A stretch of DNA of 64,000 nt. It comes from Neoroseomonas soli (GTDB taxonomy: Bacteria > Pseudomonadota > Alphaproteobacteria > Acetobacterales > Acetobacteraceae). Each line of letters begins with the position of its first letter. The stretch's first letter is position 1. The notes under the pieces were generated by a model. It did no database searches and had not been told where the DNA came from. It saw only the letters and a list, made by a program, of their open reading frames with translations. The translations under genes and the position numbers were made by a program. Below are positions 34,792 through 44,877 of the stretch, piece by piece. The stretch spans positions 97,102 to 161,101 of the forward strand of contig NZ_JAAEDM010000002.1 of the NCBI RefSeq assembly GCF_018129065.1, read 5' to 3'.

Positions 34792-35295
34792 ATGCCGCAG
34801 GTCACGCTGACCGTGAACGGCCAGACCCACACGGCCGAGGTGGAGGGACGTACCCTCCTCGTGGAACTCCTGCGGGAGAAGCTGCGCCTGACCGGCACGC
34901 ATGTCGGCTGCGACACCAGCCAATGCGGCGCCTGCGTCGTGCACATCAACGGGGAGAGCGTGAAGTCCTGCACCACGCTTGCCGTGATGGCCGATGGCGC
35001 GAACGTCACGACCATCGAGGGGCTCGCCAAGCCCGACGGAACGCTGCACCCGATGCAGGAAGCCTTCCGTGAATACCACGCCCTCCAGTGCGGCTTCTGC
35101 ACCCCCGGCATGGTCATGAGCGCGATCGACCTGGTCCAGAAGAACCCGCAGGGCCTGACCGAGCAGGAAATCCGCGAGGGGCTCGAGGGCAACCTCTGCC
35201 GCTGCACCGGGTACCACAATATCGTCAAGGCGATCGCCGCCGCGGCCGACGTCATGCACGGCAAGCGGAGCGAGATCGCGCGCGCGGCCGAATAG
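34792..35295 (+). CDS. [2Fe-2S] small subunit of a xanthine dehydrogenase/CoxS-type enzyme
   Basis: A 167-residue protein with two iron-sulfur domains. The N-terminal plant-type cluster has [21 protein letters not shown], and the C-terminal helical cluster has [12 protein letters not shown] and [12 protein letters not shown]. It moves electrons from the Mo cofactor to the FAD subunit. The ATG has CTGGGGAGACGCGCG before it. The order small-large-medium (S-L-M) with the next two genes differs from the M-S-L order of classic CO dehydrogenase operons. Confidence 0.95.
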   Translation: MPQVTLTVNGQTHTAEVEGRTLLVELLREKLRLTGTHVGCDTSQCGACVVHINGESVKSCTTLAVMADGANVTTIEGLAKPDGTLHPMQEAFREYHALQCGFCTPGMVMSAIDLVQKNPQGLTEQEIREGLEGNLCRCTGYHNIVKAIAAAADVMHGKRSEIARAAE

Positions 35296-35389
35296 GGCCG
35301 CGCGACCGGGCGCCACCGCGCGCCCCAATATTCCGGTACCGGCGAATGCCGGGCCGACAACGAAGCGCCCAATGGGAGGCGACAGGACC

Positions 35390-37780
<2,391 letters not shown>

Positions 37781-37866
37781 GGGATCGGGACCGCCGTCCG
37801 ATCGCCGGAGGGCCACAGGGCCCGGAGGCGGGAATCGGCCGGCCTGCGACGCGAGGAGCAAACGAG

Positions 37867-38658
37867 ATGTACGATTTCGCCTATCACAAGCCCGCCACCG
37901 TCGCCGACGCGGTGAAGCTGCTGGCAGACCCGGACGCGAAGGCGATCTCCGGCGGCCATACGCTGCTGCCGGCGCTGAAGCACCGGCTGAACAAGCCGTC
38001 GGCGCTGGTCGACCTCTCCGGCATCGCCGAGTTGAAGGGGATCAGGCGAGCCGGCAACGCCATCGTCATCGGCGCGCTGACCCGGCACGTGGAAGTGGCG
38101 ACCAGCGCCGAGGTGAAGGCCGCCATCCCCGCGCTCGCCTACCTCGCTTCCCATATCGGCGACGTGCAGGTGCGCAACCGCGGCACGCTCGGCGGTTCCG
38201 TCTCCAACAACGACCCGGCGGCGGATTATCCGGCGGCGGTGCTCGGCCTGGGGGCGACGATCCACACCTCCAGCCGCAAGATCGCCGCGGACGACTTCTT
38301 CCTCGGCATGTTCACCACGGCGCTGGAGCCGAACGAGATCCTGACCGCGATCGAGTTCCCGATCGTGGACAAGGCCGGCTACGCCAAGATGAAGAACCCG
38401 GCGAGCCGCTACGTCATGGCCGGCGTCTTCGTCTCGAAGTCCGGCGGCAATGTCCGTGTCGCGGTGAACGGCGCCGGCCCCTGCGTCTTCCGCCAGGCGG
38501 AGATGGAAAAGGCGCTCGCCGCCAACTGGTCGCCGGAGGCGGTCGCCGGCATCAAGCAGGCCGCGGGCGACCTCAACACCGATATCCATGGCAGCGCCGA
38601 ATACCGCGCCCATCTGGTGACCGTGATGGCCAAGCGCGCGGTCGCGGCCGCCGGCTGA
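37867..38658 (+). CDS. FAD-binding medium subunit, CoxM-like
   Basis: A 263-residue protein of the FAD_binding_5/CO_deh_flav_C family. FAD-contact segments are SGGHTLLPALKHRL and RNRGTLGGSVSNNDPAADYP. It accepts electrons from the CoxS-like subunit. The start MYDFAYHKPATVADAV is standard, with GCGAGGAGCAAACGAG ahead of the ATG. It completes the three-subunit hydroxylase. About 100 bp separate it from the downstream AtzH-like gene, so that gene may share the transcript. Confidence 0.94.
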   Translation: MYDFAYHKPATVADAVKLLADPDAKAISGGHTLLPALKHRLNKPSALVDLSGIAELKGIRRAGNAIVIGALTRHVEVATSAEVKAAIPALAYLASHIGDVQVRNRGTLGGSVSNNDPAADYPAAVLGLGATIHTSSRKIAADDFFLGMFTTALEPNEILTAIEFPIVDKAGYAKMKNPASRYVMAGVFVSKSGGNVRVAVNGAGPCVFRQAEMEKALAANWSPEAVAGIKQAAGDLNTDIHGSAEYRAHLVTVMAKRAVAAAG

Positions 38659-38761
38659 CCTGCCCGCTCGCGTCACGAAGGGGCCGGGCGGCAGCGTCCG
38701 GCCCTTTTGCGTTCCGCGATGGCGCGCGGCATGCTTGCAGGGCAGTCCGGGAGTCCCTGCC

Positions 38762-39166
38762 GTGGAGATCGACAACCCCGACATCATCGCCGAGGCCCGT
38801 GCGGTCTTCGACCGCTACGAGACCGCCATCGCGACGAACGACACGGCGGTGCTCGACGCGTCCTTTTGGCCGGACCCGCGCACGGTGCGCTTCGGCGTGA
38901 CCGAGATCCTGTATGGCATCGACGCCATCCGCGCCTTCCGCGCCACGGTGAAGACCTACGCCGCCCGCATCCAGAAGCGCATCCACATCACCACCTTCGG
39001 CCGCGACTTCGCCTGCACGCACCTGGAATACGAGCGCGTCGGCACCGGCCTGATCGGGCGGGAGACGAAGATCATGGCGCGCCTGCCCGAGCATGGCTGG
39101 CGCGTCGTCTCCGCGCATGTCTCGCTACTCGCCGCGGCCGATCCCGGCCGCACCCAGAAGGGGTGA
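38762..39166 (+). CDS. AtzH/HpxZ-like (NTF2-fold) protein
   Basis: A 134-residue NTF2-like protein (VEIDNPDIIAEARAVFDRYE, then ASFWPDPRTVRFGVTE and EILYGIDAIRAFR), matching DUF3225/AtzH. Family knowledge: HpxZ occurs in oxalurate/ureide pathways and AtzH in cyanuric-acid degradation, where it hydrolyses 1,3-dicarboxyurea. Here it follows a molybdenum hydroxylase, so a nitrogen-heterocycle pathway is a reasonable inference. GTG is preferred because GGGAG precedes it; an in-frame TTG lies at 38735. It is 5 bp from the next gene, so it is in an operon. Confidence 0.8.
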   Translation: MEIDNPDIIAEARAVFDRYETAIATNDTAVLDASFWPDPRTVRFGVTEILYGIDAIRAFRATVKTYAARIQKRIHITTFGRDFACTHLEYERVGTGLIGRETKIMARLPEHGWRVVSAHVSLLAAADPGRTQKG

Positions 39167-39171
39167 CCGCC

Positions 39172-39822
39172 ATGGGCCAGACGGTCGAATGCTTCTATAC
39201 GCTTTCCTCGCCCTGGATGTACCTCGGCGGCCCACAGTTGCAGGACATCGTGAAGCGCCGCGGCGCGACGCTGGTGCTCAAGCCCTATGACTTCCGCCTG
39301 GTCATCAAGCACACCGGCGGCATTCCGCTGCGCAGCCGGCCGGAGCCGCGGCAGGACTACCACGCGCTCGAACTGGATCGCTGGTCGCGCCACCTCGGCG
39401 TCCCCATCAATCTGAAGCCGAAGCACTACCCGCCGACCGACCAGCGCCCTGCCGGACGCATGGTGATGGCCGCGCAGGCGCGCGGCATGGACGCCATGGC
39501 GCTGTCCCACGCGCTGCTGCGCGCGCTCTGGCTGGAGGACCGCGACATCGCCGACCCGCGCGTGCGCGCCGCCATCGCCGAGGAGGAAGGCTTGCCCGGC
39601 GAGGCCCTGCACCGGGAGGAGGAAAGCCCCTCCGTCATGGCCGAATGGGACCGCAACAACCAGGAAGCCGTGCAGAGGGGCGTGTTCGGCGCGCCGACCT
39701 TCTTCTGCGACGACCTCTGGCTCTGGGGCCAGGACCGGCTCTTCTTCCTCGACCAGCATTTGGCGGGGAAGCAGGTGCAGTCCGGCCCCTCGAAAGTGAT
39801 CGGGAAGACACGCGCATCATGA
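39172..39822 (+). CDS. DsbA-family/2-hydroxychromene-2-carboxylate isomerase-like protein
   Basis: A 216-residue thioredoxin-fold protein of the kappa-GST/HCCA isomerase group. It starts VECFYTLSSPWMYLGGPQLQ, where the Ser of SSPW replaces a redox Cys. The end has GVFGAPTFFCDDLWLWGQDR, with the cis-Pro typical of the fold. Family knowledge: glutathione-dependent isomerases in aromatic degradation. It overlaps the following oxidase gene by ATGA, placing it in the cox-like operon. The actual reaction here is unknown. Confidence 0.85.
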   Translation: MGQTVECFYTLSSPWMYLGGPQLQDIVKRRGATLVLKPYDFRLVIKHTGGIPLRSRPEPRQDYHALELDRWSRHLGVPINLKPKHYPPTDQRPAGRMVMAAQARGMDAMALSHALLRALWLEDRDIADPRVRAAIAEEEGLPGEALHREEESPSVMAEWDRNNQEAVQRGVFGAPTFFCDDLWLWGQDRLFFLDQHLAGKQVQSGPSKVIGKTRAS

Positions 39823-41081
39823 CACGCCATGTGGCGGTGATCGGCGCCGGCATCGTCGGCGCCTGCTCGGCCGTGGAGGCGCTTCGCCGCGGCTTCCGCG
39901 TCACCATCATCGACCCGGCCGAGCCGGGCGGGGAGCAGTCGGCTTCCTACGGCAACGGGTGCTGGCTCAGCCCGATGTCGGTGATCCCGCCGGCGGTGCC
40001 GGGCCTGTGGAAGAAGGTGCCGAAGTTCCTGATGGACCCGTTGGGGCCGCTGGCCATCCGCTGGTCCTATTTCCCGCGCGTCGCGCCGTGGCTGATCCGC
40101 TACCTGCGCGCCGGCTGGACCTGGGACCGGGTCGAGGCCGCCGCCCGCGCCCTGCGGCCGCTGGTGGTGGACGCGCCCGCGCTGCACAAGGCGCTGGCCG
40201 ACGAGGCCGGCGTCGGGCACCTGATCGAACGCCACGGCCTGATCTACGTCTATCCTTCCCGCGCCGATTTCGAGGCCGAGGCCATGGCCTGGGAGATCCG
40301 CCACAAGGTCGGCGTGCGGTGGCTGGAACTGGACGCCAATGAACTGCGCCAGCGGGAGCCCGATCTTGATCGCCGCTACACCTTCGGCGTGATGGTCGAG
40401 GAAGGCGGCCACTGCACCGATCCCGGCGCCTACACCGCCGCGCTGGTCGCCCATGCCGTCGCACAGGGGGCGGAGCATCGCCGCGCCGCCGCCACGGGGT
40501 TCGCGATCGAGGGCGGGCGCCTGAAGGCTGTCCGAACCGACGGGGGCGACATCCCCGCCGATGCCGCGGTCCTTGCCGCCGGCGCCCATGCGAAGCCGCT
40601 CGCGGCCGCGGCGGGTGACGTCGTGCCGCTCGAGACCGAGCGCGGCTACCATGCCGAACTCGCCGACCCGGAGGTTTCCCCCCGCCATGGCCTGATGCCC
40701 TCCGACGGCAAGATGTCCATCATGCGCACGCGGAACGGCCTGCGCTGCGCCGGCCAGGTGGAGATCGCCGGCCTCGAGGCGGCGCCGAACTGGAAGCGGG
40801 CCGAGATCCTGCGCGACCACCTGTTGCGCTGCTTCCCCGGCCTGCCGCGGGACCTGCCGGCGGAGCGGGTGAAGGTATGGCTCGGCCACCGGCCGTCCAT
40901 GCCGGACGGGATGCCTTGCCTGGGCCCCGCCAGCGCCACGCCCGACGTCATCCATGCCTTCGGCCATGGCCATACCGGACTGGTGGCCGGGGCGCGGACG
41001 GGCAGGTTGGTCGCAGACCTGCTCTCCGGGCGGCCGCCCGAGATCCCGATCGGCGCTTTCGATCCGCGGCGATTCGCCTGA
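39819..41081 (+). CDS. FAD-dependent D-amino-acid dehydrogenase-like oxidase
   Basis: A complete 420-residue DAO-fold flavoprotein. The FAD motif VAVIGAGIVGACSAVEALRRG is followed by the flavin-contact SYGNGCWLSPMSV and the family-typical LWKKVPKFLMDPLGPLAIRW. The C-terminal contact region is HRPSMPDGMPCLGP and GHGHTGLVAGARTG. It resembles the truncated gene at the left edge throughout (same layout and length). It probably oxidises an amino or imino acid released by the preceding pathway steps (inference). It is the last gene of the operon begun by the CoxS-like gene. Confidence 0.88.
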   Translation: MTRHVAVIGAGIVGACSAVEALRRGFRVTIIDPAEPGGEQSASYGNGCWLSPMSVIPPAVPGLWKKVPKFLMDPLGPLAIRWSYFPRVAPWLIRYLRAGWTWDRVEAAARALRPLVVDAPALHKALADEAGVGHLIERHGLIYVYPSRADFEAEAMAWEIRHKVGVRWLELDANELRQREPDLDRRYTFGVMVEEGGHCTDPGAYTAALVAHAVAQGAEHRRAAATGFAIEGGRLKAVRTDGGDIPADAAVLAAGAHAKPLAAAAGDVVPLETERGYHAELADPEVSPRHGLMPSDGKMSIMRTRNGLRCAGQVEIAGLEAAPNWKRAEILRDHLLRCFPGLPRDLPAERVKVWLGHRPSMPDGMPCLGPASATPDVIHAFGHGHTGLVAGARTGRLVADLLSGRPPEIPIGAFDPRRFA

Positions 41082-41200
41082 GGCGCGGGTCGGAGGCCGG
41101 GCCCGGATTTTTCTCGCAATCAGGTCCGGGCAGTGCCATCCTGGCACATAGCGAACCTGCATCCCGCAGGATCGCCTGTTATTCGTGGACCTTCAGGAAC

Positions 41201-41992
41201 GTGTCTTCCGATATCGATAACCAGGGTGGCGCCGGGCCGATCGAGGCCGAGGTGAAATGGTACAATGGCCGGAAAGGGTTCGGGTTCGTCCTCGGGCCGG
41301 ACGGCAATGACGTCTTCTTCCACGCCTCGGCTCTGACCGAGGCGGGAATCGAACCGCCCGACACCGGCGACAAGCTGGTTTGCGAGATCGGCACGGACCG
41401 GCAGGGCCGCCGTCTCGTGACTCGCATCGTCGAGCTGAAGCGCGGCGAAGGTGGCGGTGCCGGTGCCGGTGCACGTCCGCCGCGTCGCGACTTCGGCGGC
41501 GGTGGCGGCTTCGGCGACCGTCCGCCGCGTCGCGACTTCGGCGGCGGTGGTGGCTTCGGCGATCGCCCCCCGCGCCGTGACTTCGGCGGCGGTGGCGGCT
41601 TCGGCGATCGCCCCCCGCGTCGCGACTTCGGTGGCGGTGGCGGCTTCGGTGACCGTCCCCCGCGCCGTGACTTCGGTGGTGGCGGCGGCTTCGGTGGCGG
41701 TGGTGGTGGCTTCGGCGACCGTCCCCCGCGCGCCTTCGGCGACCGTCCGCCGCGCCGCGAGTTCGGCCGCGACGAGGGTGGGCCGACCTACGATATCAAC
41801 GGCACGGTCAAGTGGTTCGACCAGGTCCGCGGCTTCGGCTTCGTGACGCCGGACGATGGCGGGCAGGACGTGTTCCTGCATTCCTCCGTCCTGCAGCGCG
41901 CCGGCAAGCAGGACGTGCAGCAGGGTGAGAAGGTCTCGCTCGAGGTGCGCGACGGCCAGCGCGGTCGTCAGGCCGTGAACATGAAGGACTGA
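41201..41992 (+). CDS. Double cold-shock-domain protein with Arg/Gly repeat linker
   Basis: A 263-residue protein with two cold-shock domains. The first (residues about 14-80) has EVKWYNGRKGFGFVLGPDGN and DVFFHASAL. The second (about 200-263) has TVKWFDQVRGFGFVTPDDGG and DVFLHSSVL, so both RNP1 and RNP2 RNA-binding motifs are intact. A linker of about 95 residues consists of repeats of RPPRRDFGGGGGFGD. Alphaproteobacteria often have two-CSD proteins, but such a long RGG-like linker is unusual and suggests disordered, RNA-binding or condensate-forming behaviour. GTG start after TTCAGGAAC. An intrinsic terminator follows. Confidence 0.9.
   Translation: MSSDIDNQGGAGPIEAEVKWYNGRKGFGFVLGPDGNDVFFHASALTEAGIEPPDTGDKLVCEIGTDRQGRRLVTRIVELKRGEGGGAGAGARPPRRDFGGGGGFGDRPPRRDFGGGGGFGDRPPRRDFGGGGGFGDRPPRRDFGGGGGFGDRPPRRDFGGGGGFGGGGGGFGDRPPRAFGDRPPRREFGRDEGGPTYDINGTVKWFDQVRGFGFVTPDDGGQDVFLHSSVLQRAGKQDVQQGEKVSLEVRDGQRGRQAVNMKD
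41474..41743 (+). repeat. Tandem 45-bp coding repeats in the cold-shock gene
   Basis: Four exact-length 45-bp units (starting 41474, 41519, 41564, 41609) each encode RPPRRDFGGGGGFGD. A fifth, expanded unit (41654-41719) and a short RPPRAFGD unit follow. Units differ at synonymous sites such as GGC/GGT, so amplification is not very recent, but slippage is likely. Confidence 0.9.
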
Positions 41993-42010
41993 TCCTCCGG
42001 ATCAGCCCGG

Positions 42011-42046
42011 AAAAGCCCCGCTGCCGCAAGGCCGCGGGGCTTTTTC
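42011..42046 (+). terminator. Intrinsic terminator of the cold-shock gene
   Basis: AAAAGCCCCGC - 12 nt - GCGGGGCTTTTT: an 11-bp stem running straight into a T-run (TTTTTC). It sits 19 nt past the stop and is the clearest rho-independent terminator in the window. Confidence 0.92.
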
Positions 42047-42114
42047 TTGCCCGCGCCCGTTTTCACCGGCGCGATTAGCGATCCTTTCACCTTCGGACGC
42101 GAGAGTGAGGCGTC

Positions 42115-42131
42115 GGCGGGAATATCCCGCC
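42115..42131 (+). promoter_or_regulatory. Inverted repeat in the flagellin leader
   Basis: GGCGGGA-ATA-TCCCGCC is a perfect 7-bp inverted repeat 20 nt before the flagellin ATG, just upstream of the GAAGGGAAG ribosome binding site. It could be a leader hairpin limiting translation or a protein-binding site. I could not find a sigma-28 or sigma-54 consensus nearby. Confidence 0.42.
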
Positions 42132-42151
42132 CTTGCGAAGGGAAGATCCCA

Positions 42152-42985
42152 ATGAGCCTGAATTCGGTGAACACGAATCTTGGCGCCATGGTGGCGCTGC
42201 AGTCGCTCAACCGCACCAATGAGGCGCTGAACACCACGCAGAAGCGCGTCTCGACCGGCTATCGCGTCTCCGACGCGAAGGACGACGGCGCTGCCTTCGC
42301 CGTGGCGCAGGCGGTGCGCGCGGACGTGGCGGGCCTGACCGCCGCCAATGAGCAGCTCGGCGGCGTCAAGGGCGTGCTCGACACCGCTCTGGCTGGATTG
42401 AACAAGGTCTCCGACACCATGATCAAGGTGCGCGAGACGCTGGTCCGCCTGGCGGACGACACGCTGAATGCCGACCAGCGCGCCCAGTACGGCGCCCAGT
42501 ACGAGGCGCTGCGCACCCAGATCCAGAACTTCATCGACGACGCCACGTACAATGGGCGCACGCTGCTCTCGACCGCAGCGCCGGCGGGCGGGGACATCAC
42601 GACGACGCGCAACGAGTCCGGCACCACCTACATGCTGACCTCCGTCGATGCGGCCGGCACCATGGTCGTCGCCACGACGCCGGCCGATGCGGCGACCGCC
42701 CAGGCGGCCCTCGCGGCGGGCGGCGACTGGGGCGCGGTCAATACCGTCATCGCCAATGCGCTGAACCAGTACGGTTCCGACTCTCGCTACGTTGATGCCC
42801 AGATCGGCTACAACCGCGACAAGCTCGATGCGCTGGACGGCGGCCTTGGCGCGCTCATCGACGCCGACCTCGCCAAGGAATCGGCGCGGCTCCAGGCGCT
42901 GCAGATCCGCCAGCAGCTCGGCACCCAGTCGCTGTCCATCGCCAACCAGGCGCCGCAGTCGCTGCTCAGTCTCTTCCGGGGCTGA
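42152..42985 (+). CDS. Flagellin
   Basis: A 277-residue short flagellin. The N-terminal D0/D1 segment is MSLNSVNTNLGAMVALQSLN, then TTQKRVSTGYRVSDAKDDGA. The C-terminal D1/D0 segment is KLDALDGGLGALIDADLAKE, then LQIRQQLGTQSLSIANQAPQ. The variable D2/D3 region is nearly absent, as in many alphaproteobacterial flagellins. It polymerises outside the cell into the filament after type III export, without a signal peptide. No other flagellar genes (flaF, flbT, hook) are adjacent. The stop is 3 nt from that of the convergent racemase gene. Confidence 0.94.
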   Translation: MSLNSVNTNLGAMVALQSLNRTNEALNTTQKRVSTGYRVSDAKDDGAAFAVAQAVRADVAGLTAANEQLGGVKGVLDTALAGLNKVSDTMIKVRETLVRLADDTLNADQRAQYGAQYEALRTQIQNFIDDATYNGRTLLSTAAPAGGDITTTRNESGTTYMLTSVDAAGTMVVATTPADAATAQAALAAGGDWGAVNTVIANALNQYGSDSRYVDAQIGYNRDKLDALDGGLGALIDADLAKESARLQALQIRQQLGTQSLSIANQAPQSLLSLFRG

Positions 42986-42988
42986 GCG

Positions 42989-43738
42989 TCACCCGAAGCG
43001 TCGCGGCCTGAGCCCGGCGTGGAACCAGGTGATCATCGAATAGATGTCGTACACGGGCAGGCCCACCGCGGCCTGCAGCGCGGCGGCATAGGGCGGCATG
43101 TTGGTGCATTCCAGCACGATGGCGCCGACGTCGGGGTGCGCCGCCACCAGCGCGCGCCCGGCCTCGACGATGTCCTGCTCGGCGAGCGCCACGTCCATGT
43201 CGGATTTCTCGGCGCTGATCAGCACGCGGAAGAACTCCCGCCCGCCCTCCGTGCCGACCACCGGCGTGTCGAGCGGCACGCCCGCCGCCTCCAGGTGCGC
43301 CGGCGTCAGGGACCCCTTGCTGACCGTCACCACGCCCACGCGCTTGCCCGGCGGCAGCGTCGCCTGCACCCACGGCACCTGCATCAGCGAGGAGGTCGCC
43401 ACCGGCACGCCCACCGCCGCCGCCAGTTCCTTCTGGAACAGGGAGAGGAAGCCGCAGTTCGTCGTGATCGCCTCGGCGCCGAGGTCCACCAGGTCCTGCG
43501 CTGCGGCGATGAAGTCGGGCAGCAGGCCCGGCGCACCCTTCAGCACCACGCGTTCCGGCGTCGCGCCGCGCACCACGCGGAACAGCACCGGGAAGGGCCA
43601 GGTCTCGCCATTGCCCATGTCTCCGGGGATGCGGGGAAACCGCGCCTCGAGCATCAGGATGCCGAGCGGCGCGCCATAGATGGACTTCCCGCCACGCGCG
43701 ATCCGCGCGAGGCTCGGTGCAGGGGAGGGAGCGTTCAT
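42989..43738 (-). CDS. Aspartate/glutamate (hydantoin-type) racemase family protein
   Basis: A 249-residue Asp/Glu racemase superfamily protein. The two catalytic cysteines are visible in AITTNCGFLSL and AIVLECTNMPPYAAAL. Family knowledge: two-base racemases or decarboxylases acting on aspartate, glutamate, hydantoins or arylmalonates. It starts MNAPSPAPSLARIARGGKSI. Racemisation before a D-amino-acid oxidase (three are encoded nearby) is a plausible link but is inference. It is divergent from the TTT binding-protein gene by 72 bp, and the two may be regulated together. Confidence 0.85.
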   Translation of the reverse strand: MNAPSPAPSLARIARGGKSIYGAPLGILMLEARFPRIPGDMGNGETWPFPVLFRVVRGATPERVVLKGAPGLLPDFIAAAQDLVDLGAEAITTNCGFLSLFQKELAAAVGVPVATSSLMQVPWVQATLPPGKRVGVVTVSKGSLTPAHLEAAGVPLDTPVVGTEGGREFFRVLISAEKSDMDVALAEQDIVEAGRALVAAHPDVGAIVLECTNMPPYAAALQAAVGLPVYDIYSMITWFHAGLRPRRFG

Positions 43739-43810
43739 GGCCGGGCAGGCTAGCGCCTCCGCGCGCGCTGGCCCAGCCGCCCTTCCGCCACTGCCGAGGA
43801 GACCCGGACC

Positions 43811-44800
43811 ATGTTGCGTCGCCCCCTGCTAGCCGCCGCCCTTGCCGCGGTCACCGCCCTGCCTGCCCTGGCGCAGGAGGCCCCCTGGCCGTCGCGCCCC
43901 ATCACCATCATGGGCGGCTTCCCGAACGGGGCGGGCACGGACATCTATGCCCGTCGGCTGGCGGAACCGCTGTCCCGCGCCCTCGGCCAGCCGGTGGTCG
44001 TGGACAACCGCACGGGCGCGGGCGGCAACATCGCCTCCGAATACGTCGCGAAGCAGCCGGCGGACGGGTACCTGTTCCTGTTCGGCACGGCCGGGACGCA
44101 TGCGATCAATGCCTCGCTCTACCGGCGCCTGCCCTTCGACGTGATACGGGATTTCACGCCGGTCGTGCTGCTGGGCGACGTGCCGAACGTGATGATCGTC
44201 AGCCCGGAGAAGCGGCCGAACTACCGCACCTGCCAGGACGTGATCGCGGCCGCGCGCGTGCGGCCCCAGGCGGTGACCTACGCCTCCACGGGCAACGGCG
44301 CCTCCACCCATCTCGCCGGGGCGCAGTTCGCGGTGGCGACGGGACTCGACCTGCTTCACGTCCCCTATCGCGGCCAGCCCGGGGCGATGACGTCGCTGCT
44401 CGGCGGGGATACCGACGTGTTCTTCAACCAGACCGGCGCGGCGATGGGGCCGATCCGCCAGGGCCAGGTGCGGCCGCTCGCGGTGATGACGCGCGAACGC
44501 CTGGCCGCCCTGCCGGACGTGCCGACGGTCGCCGAGGCCTGCGGCACGCAGCCGATGGACACCTCGACCTGGTATGCGCTGCTCGCGCCGGCACACCTGC
44601 CGGAGCCGATCCTGCGGCGGATGAACACCGAGGTGAACCGCATCATCGCGACCCCCGAATTCCGCGCCTGGCTGATCGAGAACCAGGCCATCACCCCGCC
44701 CGTCGCGCCGAACACGCCGGAGCAGTTCCGCGAAACCATGGCGCGCGACGTGGCGCGCTGGGCGGAAGTGGTGCGGCGGTCGGGCGCGACGGTCGACTGA
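43811..44800 (+). CDS. Tripartite tricarboxylate transporter (Bug/TctC) substrate-binding protein
   Basis: A 329-residue periplasmic receptor with signal peptide MLRRPLLAAALAAVTALPAL-AQ. Bug-family signatures include WPSRPITIMGGFPNGAGTDI, VVDNRTGAGGNIASEYVAKQ and HVPYRGQPGAMTSLLGGDTD. Family knowledge: binds carboxylates, including dicarboxylates and acidic amino acids, for TctAB-type transporters. No TctA or TctB gene is present, so it is an orphan, as is common for the many Bug proteins of such bacteria. Start ATG after GAGGAGACCCGGACC. A terminator follows. Confidence 0.93.
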   Translation: MLRRPLLAAALAAVTALPALAQEAPWPSRPITIMGGFPNGAGTDIYARRLAEPLSRALGQPVVVDNRTGAGGNIASEYVAKQPADGYLFLFGTAGTHAINASLYRRLPFDVIRDFTPVVLLGDVPNVMIVSPEKRPNYRTCQDVIAAARVRPQAVTYASTGNGASTHLAGAQFAVATGLDLLHVPYRGQPGAMTSLLGGDTDVFFNQTGAAMGPIRQGQVRPLAVMTRERLAALPDVPTVAEACGTQPMDTSTWYALLAPAHLPEPILRRMNTEVNRIIATPEFRAWLIENQAITPPVAPNTPEQFRETMARDVARWAEVVRRSGATVD

Positions 44801-44808
44801 AAGGAAGG

Positions 44809-44845
44809 TCGGGGGAAGGGAACTTCCCCCGAGCCCCCATCCTTT
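44809..44845 (+). terminator. Intrinsic terminator of the Bug gene
   Basis: TCGGGGGAAG-GGAA-CTTCCCCCGA, a perfect 10-bp stem, then GCCCCCATCC and a T6 run (44843-44848 region). The GGTCGGGGGAAGGGAA motif recurs in similar form after the aminotransferase gene at 54982. Confidence 0.82.
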
Positions 44846-44877
44846 TTTGGTTTTTTGGAACTGATGGCGGAGGGGGG

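Noticed and set aside
41474..41743. CRISPR-like array in the 45-bp repeats
   Set aside because: The repeats are contiguous, coding and in frame with both cold-shock domains; there are no spacers.
42115..42151. Sigma-54 promoter upstream of flagellin
   Set aside because: TTGC occurs, but no GG is placed ten bases before the GC, so the -24/-12 spacing fails.
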